Assembly (NCBI RefSeq): GCF_004027225.2
Contig: NC_044277.2
Location: 29,588,995-29,652,994, forward strand
Source: Strigops habroptila
Lineage: Eukaryota > Chordata > Aves > Psittaciformes > Psittacidae
Direction: 5' to 3'
Length of the DNA: 64,000 bases
A model generated the notes under the pieces. That model saw nothing but the letters and a program-made list of their open reading frames with translations, had not been told where the DNA came from and did no database searches. Shown piece by piece: positions 1-10,825 of the stretch; the stretch's first letter is position 1, and each line of letters starts with the position of its first letter. Made by a program: the position numbers and the translations under genes.

Positions 1-650
1 AACTTTCACCTAAACAAATGGGAGGCTGAAGGTAGCTATTCTAGGGTCTTGAAATGGGGATATCTGGGTTCATCGATTCTTCCCTGTCACACTGTGCACA
101 TCTTGGTTATCTTCAAGCCCTTCCACTTGCGAAATGCAAAAGAATTAACTTAGAAAAAGAGCCTTAGTTGAAAGGCTTCATGTAAATGAAAACTTAATTA
201 CTATGAAACCACCTCAAAGAGTACACCCTCATTTCACCTGTCCCATTTTGCCGGTACCTGAGCTTGAGAAAGCTGGCAGAATGACGAGCACTTGTGCTGG
301 GAAACACAGCAATTCGGGGGCAAACGGCAGCAGATCTCAGGGCCCTGCTCAGTGAAAAGCAGCATGTGTCCACTGCGAGCACGTCAGCCTGAGCTCTGCA
401 CACACTGCAGGCAATGATGACCTGTCCCGTCACCCCTTCTTCCTGGCCAGCCACTGCAGAGCAAAGCCTGTTGTTTGCTTTCGGATTCTTAAAAGCTGCT
501 CCTGCTTCTTCCCACCCACAAAATACAGGGGAGGGGGGGACATGGAAAGGATCTGGCTGGCAGATCTGCAGGTTAGAAAGGCACAGGCAAGAGGGACGCC
601 TTGATTTCCTTTGCACTGCCAACACATTAAAACCCTTAAGTTTAATCCTC
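1..650. other. HEY1 upstream flank, no feature seen
   Basis: This is ordinary mixed-composition sequence preceding the CpG island. Open frames on both strands are short and have no recognisable domain. I see no repeat family or exon here. Distal HEY1 regulatory sites could be present but cannot be identified by eye. Confidence 0.5.
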
Positions 651-917
651 CTCAACTTTCGGGCTTTAGCCCCCCATTTAACGCATCTTTAAGAAGGAGG
701 GCGAGGGGCGAGCAGCTCCCACTCAGGCTTCCCCTCCTCCTCACGCGGCACGCCAGGGGCCTCGGGGAGCCGCTCCGACGCCAGGCCGGCCTCCGCTGGG
801 TGTCAGCAACCCGCAGGGCTCGGGATACCGGGGCGGGAGGGCTGGAGGCAGCCGGGCGGGCGCCCCGGCTTTGCCCTGCGCACCCGCACAGCCCCGTTCC
901 CAGCCGGGGACGTGCCT

Positions 918-966
918 CCCCCATCCCCATCCCTATCCCCGTCTCCATCCCTATCCTTATCCTACC
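918..966. repeat. C-rich imperfect hexamer repeat, G4-capable on the - strand
   Basis: About seven imperfect copies of a CCCCAT/CCCTAT-like hexamer run head to tail. At 918-940 there are four C-runs of 3 to 5 bases separated by 2-3 bases. On the - strand this is a canonical G-quadruplex pattern, and on the + strand an i-motif pattern. It sits about 570-620 bases upstream of the HEY1 start codon, inside the CpG island. Confidence 0.65.
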
Positions 967-1071
967 CCCCCTTGCCTGCTGCCCCCCCCGCCGGGGCCCG
1001 CACGCGGCGGCCGCCGCTGCCGCGCGCCGCCCCGCGCCGGATCGCCGCCGCCCGCCGCGCCCCGCTCCACT

Positions 1072-1079
1072 TTCCCACG
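1072..1079 (-). promoter_or_regulatory. HEY1: Candidate RBPJ/CSL (Notch) binding site
   Basis: The + strand reads TTCCCACG, whose complement CGTGGGAA is the high-affinity RBPJ/CSL consensus. HEY1 is a well-established direct Notch target activated through RBPJ sites in its proximal promoter. This site lies 456 bases upstream of the annotated ATG and just upstream of the GC/CCAAT cluster. The sequence match is seen directly; occupancy is inferred. Confidence 0.7.
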
Positions 1080-1143
1080 GCCGACGGCGCGCGGCCGCGC
1101 CAACCGCCCCCCCCGCCCCGCCACCGCCCCGCTCCCAGCCGAA

Positions 1144-1204
1144 GGGGCGGGGCTCAGCCACCGGCCGGCGGCAATTGGCTGAGGCCGTGGCGCCGGCGGC
1201 CAAT
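1144..1204 (+). promoter_or_regulatory. HEY1: GC box and paired CCAAT boxes of the HEY1 core promoter
   Basis: A GC box (GGGGCGGGGC, 1144-1153) is followed by an inverted CCAAT box (ATTGG, 1174-1178) and a direct CCAAT box (1200-1204). The CCAAT motifs are 26 bases apart. Such clusters bind SP/KLF factors and NF-Y and usually lie within about 100 bases upstream of the start in CpG promoters. This suggests initiation near 1230-1300. Confidence 0.6.
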
Positions 1205-1393
1205 GGGTGCGGCGGGGGCCGCGCGTGGCGGTGCTGGGCGGCGGGCGGTGGCGGGCGTGCTCTGCCCGGCTGCCTGACCGGCTGCTGCGTCCGGCCCGCC
1301 CGGCCGCCTCCTGCCTGGCCCGGCCCGGCCCGGCCCGCCCGCTTGCCGCCGGCCCGCCCTCCCTCCCCTCCCGTCGGCGGGTAAGAGGCGAGC

Positions 1394-1401
1394 CGTGGGA
1401 A
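1394..1401 (+). promoter_or_regulatory. HEY1: Second candidate RBPJ/CSL site, in or near the 5' UTR
   Basis: The + strand reads CGTGGGAA, an exact match to the RBPJ/CSL consensus, in opposite orientation to the site at 1072. The spacing of about 315 bases is far too long for a sequence-paired site, which needs 15-17 bases. If both sites work, they act as independent monomer sites. This one is only 4 bases upstream of the in-frame upstream ATG at 1406. Confidence 0.55.
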
Positions 1402-1534
1402 CGCCATGGGGGAGACGGGCGCCGGGCGAGGCGCGGGTCGTGCGCTGGGCGCCCTCCTCCCGCGCGCCGCCCGCCGCCTCCCCGACGGCCGCCCGCGTCC
1501 CGCCGTGACCACCGCCGTGACCGCCGCTATCGCC

Positions 1535-1626
1535 ATGAAGCGGGCGCACCCCGAGTACAGCTCCTCGGACAGCGAGGAGCTGGACGAGGCCATCGAGGTG
1601 GAGAAGGAGAGCGCGGACGAGAATGG
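1535..1626 (+). CDS. HEY1: HEY1 coding exon 1
   Basis: Encodes residues 1-30 plus two bases of Gly31. The donor is GG|GTGAGC. There is one extra Glu in the acidic stretch (SDSEELDE) compared with the human sequence as I recall it. This accounts for the 305 versus 304 residue length. Initiation context is GCCATGA, with G at -3 and A at +4. Confidence 0.95.
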
Positions 1627-3576
1627 GTGAGCGTGAGGCGGCCCCTGCCCTCCCCTCAGCCCCGCGGAGCACCGGCACCCCGTCCTCTTTCCCCGGCGTG
1701 GCGGTGCCTGTGGTGACCGGTGTCCCTCTGTTCCCTGCAGGAACCTGAGCTCGGCGGCGGGCTCCATGTCTCCCTCCACCACCTCGCAGATCCTGGCCAG
1801 GAAGAGGCGCCGAGGGGTGAGTGTCTTCCCCCCTCAGTCCCGACTTCCCCCTCAGCCCCGGCCCCGGCTCCCCTCAGCCGCGGCCGCCCGCCTCTGACCC
1901 CTCGCTTTCTGCCCTAGATCATCGAGAAGCGCCGCCGCGATCGCATCAACAACAGCCTGTCCGAGCTGAGGAGGCTGGTGCCCAGCGCCTTTGAGAAGCA
2001 GGTAGCGCCCTGTGACCCTCCGCTCTGCCTCCCTGCTGTCCCCGGGAGGAAGGGTCACCCCTCTTTAACGTCTCTGGTTCTGCCTAAAACGCGTCATGCT
2101 TCCCCTTCTCTCCTAGGGATCAGCCAAGCTGGAGAAAGCAGAGATTCTGCAGATGACTGTTGATCACCTGAAAATGCTGCATACAGCAGGAGGGAAAGGT
2201 AAAGTTTCGTGCCTGACAGTAGGTGAGCAGCTCTGCAGAGAGGCTGCTGTGAGAGGAGTGCGTTCCCCAGCATGGGGGGTGCGGAGTGCTTGGAGAGAGT
2301 GAATGGAAACTCTTAGGTTTCATCAGGAATTTGGGACTTTCTTCTGCTTGACAAGATTTATGGCATCACTAGCACTGAAGTGTTTTACAGGACAAGCTTC
2401 AGGTTGTTCTAGGGGAGAGACTACAAGTCTCTAGCAATGTGTCAGTGCTGCTGCAAGGATTTTGGCAACTTGGAAAACTCAGAGTTTTTGTTGTTGTCAA
2501 ATGCTTGTTTCTCTAACTTTTAGAAAGTTCAGAACAGAAACTAGAAAGAAATACAGGTTGAAATAAGTAGTGAAAAGAATTGGCAAAAACGGCAAAATGC
2601 AGTTTTAGGTACATTGCCTGCCTAAGTCCCTTCTGATAAGTTAGGACTTGTGTTTCTAATGAATTTCACTGCATTGTGGTTTTGCTTGCACTGGGGGAGA
2701 CATGGAAAGAACAAAAGTACTTTCCTCCACTGGCAGTGTGCAGTTCCAGTTTGAAAATGGCAGTCTGTGGCTGGTCTTGGGACTTGCAGCATCACAGCAC
2801 AGATATAAAAGAAAAGCTTGTTAGACGGAAAAAAAGAAGGAAAAAAAAAAGGAGCTTGGCAGCTAATCTATGGTTGGGAATACTAACCACATCCAAGTGA
2901 AATATGCTTATAGGGGAGGGTGGAGTGGGGAGGCTGCATGCAGACAGCGACTAGAAAACGGCATCTTGAGACTCCATTCTTTGTTCTCTTAGGTTATTTT
3001 GATGCTCATGCTTTGGCTATGGACTATCGGAGTCTGGGCTTTCGAGAGTGCCTGGCTGAAGTTGCTCGATACCTGAGTATTATAGAGGGTCTGGACGCCT
3101 CTGATCCTCTTCGAGTTCGCCTCGTGTCTCATCTCAACAACTACGCCTCTCAGCGGGAAGCAGCAAGTAGTGCACACACTGGCATTGGACACATTCCTTG
3201 GGGCACTGCCTTTGGACATCACCCTCACATATCTCACCCGTTGCTGCTGGCTCAAAATGGGCACGGTAATACCAGTACTACAGCATCTTCCACAGAACCA
3301 CATCACCAGACCAGAATTGCTGCCCCACATGCTGAAACTTCCTCACTCAGAGTGCCCCCAAATGGCAGCGTTGGACCAGTGCTCCCTGTGGTCACATCTA
3401 CTACCAAACTGTCTCCTCCTCTCCTCTCCTCCATGGCATCTCTCTCTGCGTTCCCTTTTTCGTTTGGCTCCTTCCATCTGCTGTCCCCCAACGTGTTGAG
3501 CCCGTCTACACCAACGCAGTCAGCAACCCTTGGCAAACCATACAGACCCTGGGGGACTGAGATTGGAGCCTTCTAA
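1535..3576 (+). CDS. HEY1: HEY1, hairy/E(spl)-related bHLH-Orange repressor (5 coding exons)
   Basis: Nuclear DNA-binding repressor that acts downstream of Notch in cardiovascular, somite and neural development. It binds E-box-like sites as a homodimer or with HES partners. Joining 1535-1626, 1741-1816, 1918-2001, 2117-2198 and 2993-3576 gives 918 bases and 305 residues; human HEY1 has 304. All four introns are GT-AG. In order the protein has an acidic Ser-rich N-terminus, a bHLH (about residues 50-106) with Gly56 at the position where HES proteins have Pro, an Orange domain (about 123-159), a Ser/Thr/Pro-rich tail, the YRPW motif (295-298) and the terminal TEIGAF. The YRPW and TEIGAF motifs separate HEY1 from HES and from HEYL. 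The start at 1535 is chosen because its product begins [14 protein letters not shown], the known HEY1 N-terminus. An in-frame ATG at 1406 could extend it. The promoter's RBPJ sites fit Notch control. Confidence 0.97.
1741..1816 (+). CDS. HEY1: HEY1 coding exon 2
   Basis: Encodes residues 32-56 after completing Gly31. It ends in the basic region with RKRRRG. The acceptor is CCTGCAG at 1740 and the donor is GGG|GTGAGT. The flanking introns are only 114 and 101 bases long. Confidence 0.95.
1918..2001 (+). CDS. HEY1: HEY1 coding exon 3 (basic region and helix 1)
   Basis: Encodes exactly 28 codons (residues 57-84) starting [12 protein letters not shown]. The invariant Glu and Arg residues of the bHLH basic region are present, followed by helix 1. 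Acceptor CCCTAG, donor CAG|GTAGCG. Confidence 0.95.
2117..2198 (+). CDS. HEY1: HEY1 coding exon 4 (loop and helix 2)
   Basis: Encodes residues 85-111 plus one base of Gly112: the loop and helix 2, with [16 protein letters not shown]. Acceptor TCCTAG, donor G|GTAAAG. It is followed by the gene's longest intron (2199-2992, 794 bases), which contains no exon-like sequence that I recognise. Confidence 0.95.
2993..3576 (+). CDS. HEY1: HEY1 coding exon 5 (Orange domain, tail, YRPW, TEIGAF)
   Basis: Carries residues 113-305, including the Orange domain ([17 protein letters not shown]) that mediates partner choice. The tail holds the PVLPVVTS and SPPLLSS segments, then the terminal [11 protein letters not shown] and a TAA stop at 3574. 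Acceptor TCTCTTAG. The Ser/Thr/His-rich part between about residues 195 and 230 looks the least conserved, as is usual in this family. Confidence 0.96.
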
Positions 3577-3808
3577 GAACTAACTCTTTAGTGAGGGTGG
3601 GGAAGCCTACAAGCCTAGCTGAGCTGGGTTATGCTACGCTTAAAGTTGAAGTTCTTAATAACTGGGACAAAGGTACAGCTTCACCGTAACTAAGTTTGTC
3701 TAAAAACTGTCTCTTCGGATTTTTCTTTTTTTTCCCCTACATTTTTGTATTAGCAAGCTATTTTGTTTGGATTTTTTTTTTTTTTAATAGTTGCTGAAGT
3801 TGTCCAAA

Positions 3809-3814
3809 AATAAA
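3809..3814 (+). terminator. HEY1: HEY1 proximal poly(A) signal candidate
   Basis: AATAAA 233 bases after the stop codon, followed within 40 bases by a GT-rich stretch (TAGTGGTTGTTAACACTTGTG). This is a reasonable cleavage context. Confidence 0.5.
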
Positions 3815-4824
3815 ATTACAATAGTGGTTGTTAACACTTGTGTTAGATCTGTGCTGAGCATTTAAATCACTTTTGTAAACAATTTGTTTCCAATTTTTCA
3901 TTTTTCTTGAGTACGTCAGACTGCCTTTTTATGAAGACCTATCACCTATTATTGTTAGCAGCAGCCTAGTTTAGTTGTTAATTTTTCCAAGACCACTCTT
4001 CTCAGTGCTAACAAGCTGTGTTTTTGTTAGTGTTTTGACATTGAGATGTTCTATAAAGAATTACTCTTTTTGTAAACTATATTTGAGTCTTATATTTCTG
4101 AACAGAGCGTTGACAAATCAGCTGGACCAGCCTCACCTGCTTTTATCTAAGAGCTCAATTTCATTTCTTCTGTAGTGGTTTGGTCTTACTTTATTCCCTA
4201 GTGGGCAGTTACTCACATCTGTAACATTATTTCTTCCACCAAAAGGAGCAGTATGAGCAAACTCTAGAGTGGGGAGGGTGCGCAAGCCAAATTACATGCT
4301 GTGTTGGTGGTGGGTTTAGTTGCCGGGGAAGTGAAAGGGGAGAGGGAGGAAAGTTGTCACCTGTGGTAGTCTTCCAGCCGGAGCTGGACATATGTGTATT
4401 CATTTCATAGGGCCAGATTCTGCTTTGAGTTACAGTGGAGTAACTGTTCTATTGCCCTGTATTCTTGGGTAACTGAGATCAAAGAGACTCCTTCCCCTCT
4501 GTGAGCTTCAGACTTGCACCTGAAACAAATGATGCTGGTATTTAAATAACCAATGGAGTTGGTACAGCAAGAACCTGTTCGGTGCACAGCCTTGTTGCTT
4601 AACAGATACATCCTAACCCATTGATTTTTCTGTGGTGTTTTGCTTTTAGGTGTTCAGTGCCACCCCTCATTTTGTAAAGGCTCTGCTGCATTCTTGTGTG
4701 CATGAGTGTGTGTGCATGTACATCTATATTTTGGTTGATTTCATAAGAATCTTAATCTGAACAGGTTTATCTAGGAAGTTCCATGGGACGGGGTTTGACT
4801 GCTCTTGTATTTGTGTTGTGGCTA

Positions 4825-4830
4825 AATAAA
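4825..4830 (+). terminator. HEY1: HEY1 distal poly(A) signal candidate
   Basis: AATAAA within GGCTAAATAAAGGAG, about 1.25 kb after the stop codon. Cleavage would fall near 4845-4855. The length agrees with the expected size of the HEY1 transcript. Confidence 0.55.
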
Positions 4831-4850
4831 GGAGAAAGAACAAAGTATTT

Positions 4851-7800
4851 TAAACTACACGATTGTCTGATATGTATCAGTGGAGAATTCTATGCCTGTG
4901 GGTATCACAGGAGATGTCAAACAATTGCTGCTTAGTCCTGCTGTGGGCATTTGTATTTACTTTTTTCTCAAATACTATGGCATACTGGGTTACACTGGCT
5001 GAGTACGTAAAGAACCGCAGTGCCTCAGAATAACAGTCAAGGGAAGGAGAACATGGGATTCATTTTGCATGTCACTTTTGCTCACCTGGCAGTGTGTGGG
5101 CAGACAGCGAACGCACTCAGGTTACTGCTGAAGAGGAGGTTAAAGCTGCACTGCACCTGAATACTACTACTGATTTTTATTTGTATTAAAAAGTGATCAT
5201 TTTTAAAAATGCAGAGTCCCATGAAATCTTTATCTGTCCTATAGCTCTGTAGCGAAGTTTTGTACCTAACAGTCTGATTTAGCTCACATTCAGTGCATTA
5301 GAGCAGAATCTACCCAAGGGCTCCTATGGATCCTGCATTTGTTACTGAGCTGTACTATCGGTGTCTTACACTTTTTCTTTAAGTAACAACCCAACAGGCT
5401 GACACATAGATAGTTTTTCTCCAAATGCAGTCCATGCTACTTGCAAATCTCTACCTGCAGAACACCAACAACTTTTCCTGGCAGTACCTCGCTTCTTCCC
5501 TATGTGTTTGAATTCATAGTATGCTTGCAGTGGTAAATGGCACATCCTTGTCTGGGTTTAGCTCTGCCAGAATAGCAGAAAGAGCTTGGCCCTGTGGGAT
5601 ACGAGAGCTTTGTCTAAAGAGGGGCTCTCGGGCCAATTAAGGAGTGGCATTGATGAGAGGCTTTCTCGGAAGAAGGATTGCCGTGAGGCTGGAAAGAGCG
5701 GGAGAGCATTCAAGTGCGTAACCTTGTTTTACCTTACTCCCTAGGCTGCAGGAGACCACTGCTAGAAACGAAAGGCAAAACACTGTGGGAGCTGGAAATA
5801 CATAGGTGTTATTAAGGACAGATTATAGAGCATAGTATTTCATGTAGAAACATGAAATAAGAGGCTGTAAAATTCCAAATCCAGTTTCCTTTTCACAGTG
5901 TGTATTGTCTCCTATTTAATTATGCTCTGCCCTGTCCGTAATAGGTTTTTATACCAAATTAACAACTCCTACCTAGAAGATTGCTATAGTGCATGCAACT
6001 ATTCTTTAGATCTTTTAATAAATGGCAGTGCTTCTCAGCCTTTTAATGGTTATTTCATTGACATTCAAATGACTTTGCCTGCCTCTAAATAGCTGGCTCT
6101 TTTGTGTGGAAAGACCCCTGTAATTATTTTTGTCCCACTGTCCTATTCTTGCATAGACTTCAGAAGCGGAGAGTGCAATAAAAGTTTAGCTGCTGGTGTT
6201 TGTCTCTATATCTACTGTCTTCTCTTGCCATTACCAGTGGCAAAGGTATTAATGAAAAGTATTAATTTTATTCATTTTTCTTACGTTTTAGAGACTCAGA
6301 ACCTACCGATTGTTATTGTAGAAGGAGATGAACAAATCCTACAAACTCACAAAACCTAGTAATTCAAATGGGAAGAGCACTGGCCCGGAAGCTGAAGCAC
6401 CAGGATTGGAAGTCCAGGGTTATATTACTGCTTCTGCTGTTAATTTAGTAAATTGTGCTTGGCGATCACTTAATCCATACCTGTTTTGTCAGCTGTGAAA
6501 AAAGAGGGCAGGGTTTGTTCTCTTTTCATCAAGAGATGGTGGTAGTAGGAAATTTTATATGTGAATGACAAATGGTGCTGTTTTTTTTTCCTTTCTCAAA
6601 ACCTGCAGTTTTGAGGTATTCTGTTTCCTGTAGGATGCTAAAGACAGACTGAGAAAGGCAAAATAAACTTGCTTCTATAGACACCAGATATCTCTTGAGC
6701 CCGAAACATTTACTTGTTTACCCTATTGCAAAACAGCAATTCAGGAGCACAAGCTTAACCAGAGGGATGCTGGAGAAGAAAGGAAATGCATATGTGACTT
6801 GATCCCATGACCCCCCCAGCTACCTTCGATTGCTTTGGATGAACTGTGTCTGCCCGGGAAATCCTCAGGCTAAAGCTTTGTGTGGGAAGTAAGATGATGG
6901 GGTATTTCATATAAGCTAGTATTATCTTCCTTTATCAAGGAAGCTGGATTTGAGTGCAGAATAAATTTAAGAGGCTGGTAAATGCTGCATAAACCCAGAT
7001 CCAAACCTTTGGAAATCCATTCTTGCTCTGGCATAAAGGAATAGCTCATGACAGTGACATTTTTTAGCTTTTGGAAAGAAGCTGTCAGTAGTTCTTAAGA
7101 CAGTTTCTGTTCAGCGCTCCTGTCTTAACACTAGTAGCATGACAGAGTTTATTAGGATCATGTTGAAAACCCTGTGAATCCTGGCTATTGCTCTCTTCAC
7201 TCACACATCAGCATGCGAGTCCCCAGGTGACAGCAGCCTTCCTAGACTGTTGCATAGCAGTGGGAAGCCTGCCAGCTTTTCTTCCAAGCAACAAACAAGC
7301 CCAAGTGAGCACAGATAAACTGAAATCCTTCTTCCTGTTTTATATTGTGTGCATATTCACAGGCGCTACTTGCCAGAAACTCCCAGTTTGGAACATAACA
7401 CACTCTGTATGGAGCTGGAAGTCTCTCTAGTGAATAACGTGGAGGTCATGGGCTTTGTGCTGGAAGGCAACAAAAATGATTTACAAAGCCCTCTTCTGAG
7501 GCCTTACATGAAAGGTTGCCGAGATGGGTTGTGATACTTGTGACTCAGTGTGCTGAGGCACGAATAAGCCCATGTATTAACCAGCCTACCCAGCCTCGTG
7601 GAGCAGAGTGTGCTTTGCCTGTAACTGAATGCCTCTCCACTTGCCCAGCTTATAAATAAAAATTAGAACAGTCCTTTTCTTCTGGAGCCAGAAGATGCAG
7701 GCATTGACTCATGCTTGCAATATAGCAGCTTGACAGCAGTAAATGTTGAAATGCCAGTGCCTAGTAAGATACAGACACTTGAAGGTGTCTTTTGGGAGTC

Positions 7801-10771
7801 TGAAGTGCTCATTTGGTGAAAGCTTTTATTAAGGAAGTGCTTGGCTATTATATGTTGTTCTCTCTTATTCCAGCTAGTCCCACGCATATTTTTTTCTCTG
7901 GCAAATTCTACTAATTATTCATGCAGCTTGAAGGAGCAGGCCAAACTGCCTTGCTTTGACCTGTGCTGTGCAAGCCTGCCTGAGTCTTCCCAGAAGAGCA
8001 AAGTTCATAGGCAGAGGTTCTCTTCCAGCTGGTTCTTCTTTTTTCTTCATCGTGTAACACAGCTGTATAACGCAGAAAGGGCTTATCTAAGTGCTCAAAA
8101 CAGCTGAGCACTAGGGGCATTGTGCCCTGCTTATGAGAGGCCTTAGCCACATTACATTGCTCAGACTTTTTCAGTCTCTTTTATGAGGCTGCTTTCTTCA
8201 GGTGAAGCCTCCTGCAAAGGAAGGTGGGGTAGCTGAAGCCAGTTCTGCATGTTGTCTGTACTGCTGCTCGTCGGGGCAGCCCCAGCACAGGGAGAACTCT
8301 GCATTCCACTCTGTTCTCTCTGCGTTGGAAAGGCTTCTTGGAGCTTTCCAGGTGGCTTGTATTTCTCCAATGTAAGCTGTATAAGCTAAGCACAGACAGT
8401 AGTAACAGGTTAAACACTGATGGTATGTGTGTTTCTCTGTTTTGCACCACTTTCTTAGAAGAAAGGATGTTGGGAATAGAAAAGTTGGTGGAAGAGCTCT
8501 GCGAGAGAATGGCAGGGGGCAGGAAGGAAGGCAGGAAGGGGCAGGATCAGAGGAAAACTGAGGCTGTGAACAGATGAATGAATGTTTACATTGCCTGTTG
8601 CAAAGATACGGAAGTTAAGTGATGTCAGATGACAAAGTAAGCTGCATGCAAGTACGTAAAAGGGGTCAGAGCAGGGCAGGTGATACTCTTAGTATTCATA
8701 ACTTTGCTCAGTAAGCTAGAATAAGATGAGCAACATGCACAGACTGAGGCACATAAATTAAGACCAGCAAGGTGCTGAAACAAACGTGTGAATGTCTTCA
8801 TGGAATTTGATGGGTCACTGGCTAAGGAGGAACCAGGGCTCAGATGGACTATTGCTGGCTATAGGAATGCATCACAGCATGATTTACAGATTGCATTTGT
8901 ACACTTTGGTCAAGTGAGTGTAAGGAGGTCAAGGAATTAAACCATGGTCCGTGCACGAGATGGGGCTTGTGACTCAACTTGGCAGAGAATTTGATACTCC
9001 AGGATAACTGATATGAACACCTAATGACTGGCAGCCACTTCCACAGATCCCTCAGCCTTCAGCAGCAGCTACCAACTAGCTGCTGGTACAGCTGCTTAGC
9101 TCCTGGACTTTGGTATGGTGTTTCTGGGCATGTGTTAGCCATCTGTGTAGGTGTGAGGTCTCCCTCACCATCAGGTGAGTAGGGCAGCTCTCCTAGTGAA
9201 AGTGAGCATGGAGCCCAATTCCAAGGTAAGCACCATCTGGTAGAGAGAATGCAGAGTTGCTAACTTTCTTAGTATTAAACCTCTGCTACTGATAGTGCAG
9301 ATAATAACTTGGTAATGCTGCTTCTTATTATCACCAAGTCTGTCTTCTTTAAAGAGGGGCCATTTCAGAGGCTGAATTTCACTATGAAAAGATAAAATGA
9401 GAATAATTGTCATCTGTTGTTGTTCAGCGATGGTTACATAAAAGTTTGTAGGATTGGATAGTGATTAAAAATGTAGCAAAGGGAACCGAAGTGTGTGCTG
9501 TAGGAACTCTTTTACATGCTACACAGCAGGTAGATCTATTTTTTAATTCATCAGGAAAACATCAATGTGATTGAACAATGTTCCCTGTATAATGTAGATG
9601 CCTAACTGTCTGTAGATTGCCCCTTTGAATTTCTCTGGGATTCATTGCGTCTTCTGTTAAGAGGAAATTATCAACAACAAGAGGAAATCCTGTACTAGTA
9701 CTGAATAGTCCTTATTTTAAAGGTACTTCCCTTCTTGTGGGAATTGTATATAATCAGAACAACACTCGATAAAACAGACGAATTATTTTAAAAGGAGATG
9801 GCTCAGCCTTTTATTTAAGAGGTCTGACGTTATTGTACCTAAGAAAATCAATTGTTAGAGTGGATGACATTCTTCCATGAGTTGCCTGTGCTTCCCAAAG
9901 GTGGGGCAAAGTTTAAGGCATTGGTAACAGGAAGTTTGGGCTCCTTAGAGACTTTCATGTTTTCTGGAGCACGCAATGACAAAATTACTCTTTTTCTTCC
10001 CCAAAATAGCTCCAGGAATAATAATGATTAAACTTTACCCTGTTCAGAATTGGAATAGATGGGGGATGCAAATGGTGCACGTATCTGTTGGACAAAACCA
10101 CATACCCATTAGGTTGGTGTGGGCAGGGATAACGTGCGTTAGTTAGCGGTGTGTTGTAAAAGCCATGCAAGCAGAAAGAGCAGCTCTTTTCAAGACAAAC
10201 CCTTCCCTTCTATTAGGTTTGCGTGATCTGTCCTTCTGTACTTCAGTTCCAGCTGCACAGACCTTTTCCACCACATAAACCAGCACGGGTCGAGCCGGGT
10301 CAGGTGCAGCTCCCACCTGAAGCCAGGGGCTGAACTGCCATGTGGCCACAACCATGTCCTGAGATTTGTGGCACCAAATCAACCAAGAACACTGAGAGGT
10401 GTGATTGTCGATCTAAGGCTAAATGGTTGGCACTTCCTCACTTGTTAAATCCATGCCTGTTGCAAAGGAGAGGGTTGAAATCCCACATACCATCCCTGGC
10501 CCAACCAGCCGCGAAGCTGCGAGCAGTCTGAATGAGTGAGATACTCACTGAAAGAAGTTAAAGCAAAATTGGTTATGGGGCTTTACAAGTCTTTGAGTTG
10601 TTGGTGTTTTAGGCAGAGTTTGTCTAATTTTTATGTCCTCTTTGGGAAGTAAGAATGTTCCCTGCTTCTTCACGGTGCTGACAGAGGTCTGCAGGACTCT
10701 TTACACAGCCCCCTCAGGCCTGACCTCATCCTGCCAGTTAACAGACTGAAGCCTCATTTTCTGCCCCTGCA
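4851..10771. other. Intergenic sequence, nothing recognised
   Basis: All open frames are short (under 100 codons) and resemble no family. I see no CR1 octamer ends, long simple repeats or exon-like blocks. CpG is sparse, as expected for avian intergenic DNA. Confidence 0.5.
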
Positions 10772-10825
10772 GCACAGCAACATCCCAGGCTGAAAGCACA
10801 GCAACATCCCAGGCTGAAAGCACAG
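10772..10825. repeat. 24-base tandem duplication
   Basis: A 24-base unit beginning GCACAGCAACATCCC occurs twice without mismatch (10772-10795 and 10796-10819). A partial third copy, GCACAGC, follows. This is a minisatellite-type duplication with no coding meaning that I can see. Confidence 0.85.

Larger units (their letters stand above)
660..1910. promoter_or_regulatory. HEY1: CpG island covering HEY1 promoter and first exons
   Basis: GC content and CpG density rise sharply from about base 660 and fall again after about 1910-2010. The island covers the upstream region, the 5' UTR, exons 1-2 and the start of exon 3. No TATA box is evident near the likely start region; a GC box and two CCAAT boxes are present (see the 1144-1204 entry). 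CpG-island, TATA-less promoters are typical of developmental regulators such as HEY1. The transcription start is inferred to lie between about 1210 and 1400 and is not directly visible. Confidence 0.8.
3577..4850 (+). other. HEY1: HEY1 3' UTR with two candidate poly(A) signals
   Basis: No gene-like frame follows the stop. An AATAAA lies at 3809-3814, just after a run of about 14 T at 3772-3785, and would give a short 3' UTR of about 250 bases. A second AATAAA at 4825-4830 would give about 1.27 kb, close to the length I recall for mammalian HEY1 mRNA. The distal signal is therefore the better guess for the main end. The UTR end itself is inferred. Confidence 0.6.

Noticed and set aside
652-1782. 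A 376-codon open frame on the - strand across the HEY1 promoter and exon 1
   Set aside because: It is a product of GC-rich composition: stops are rare in every frame here. Its peptide is low-complexity Ala/Arg/Gly/Pro, and the + strand carries the real HEY1 exons.
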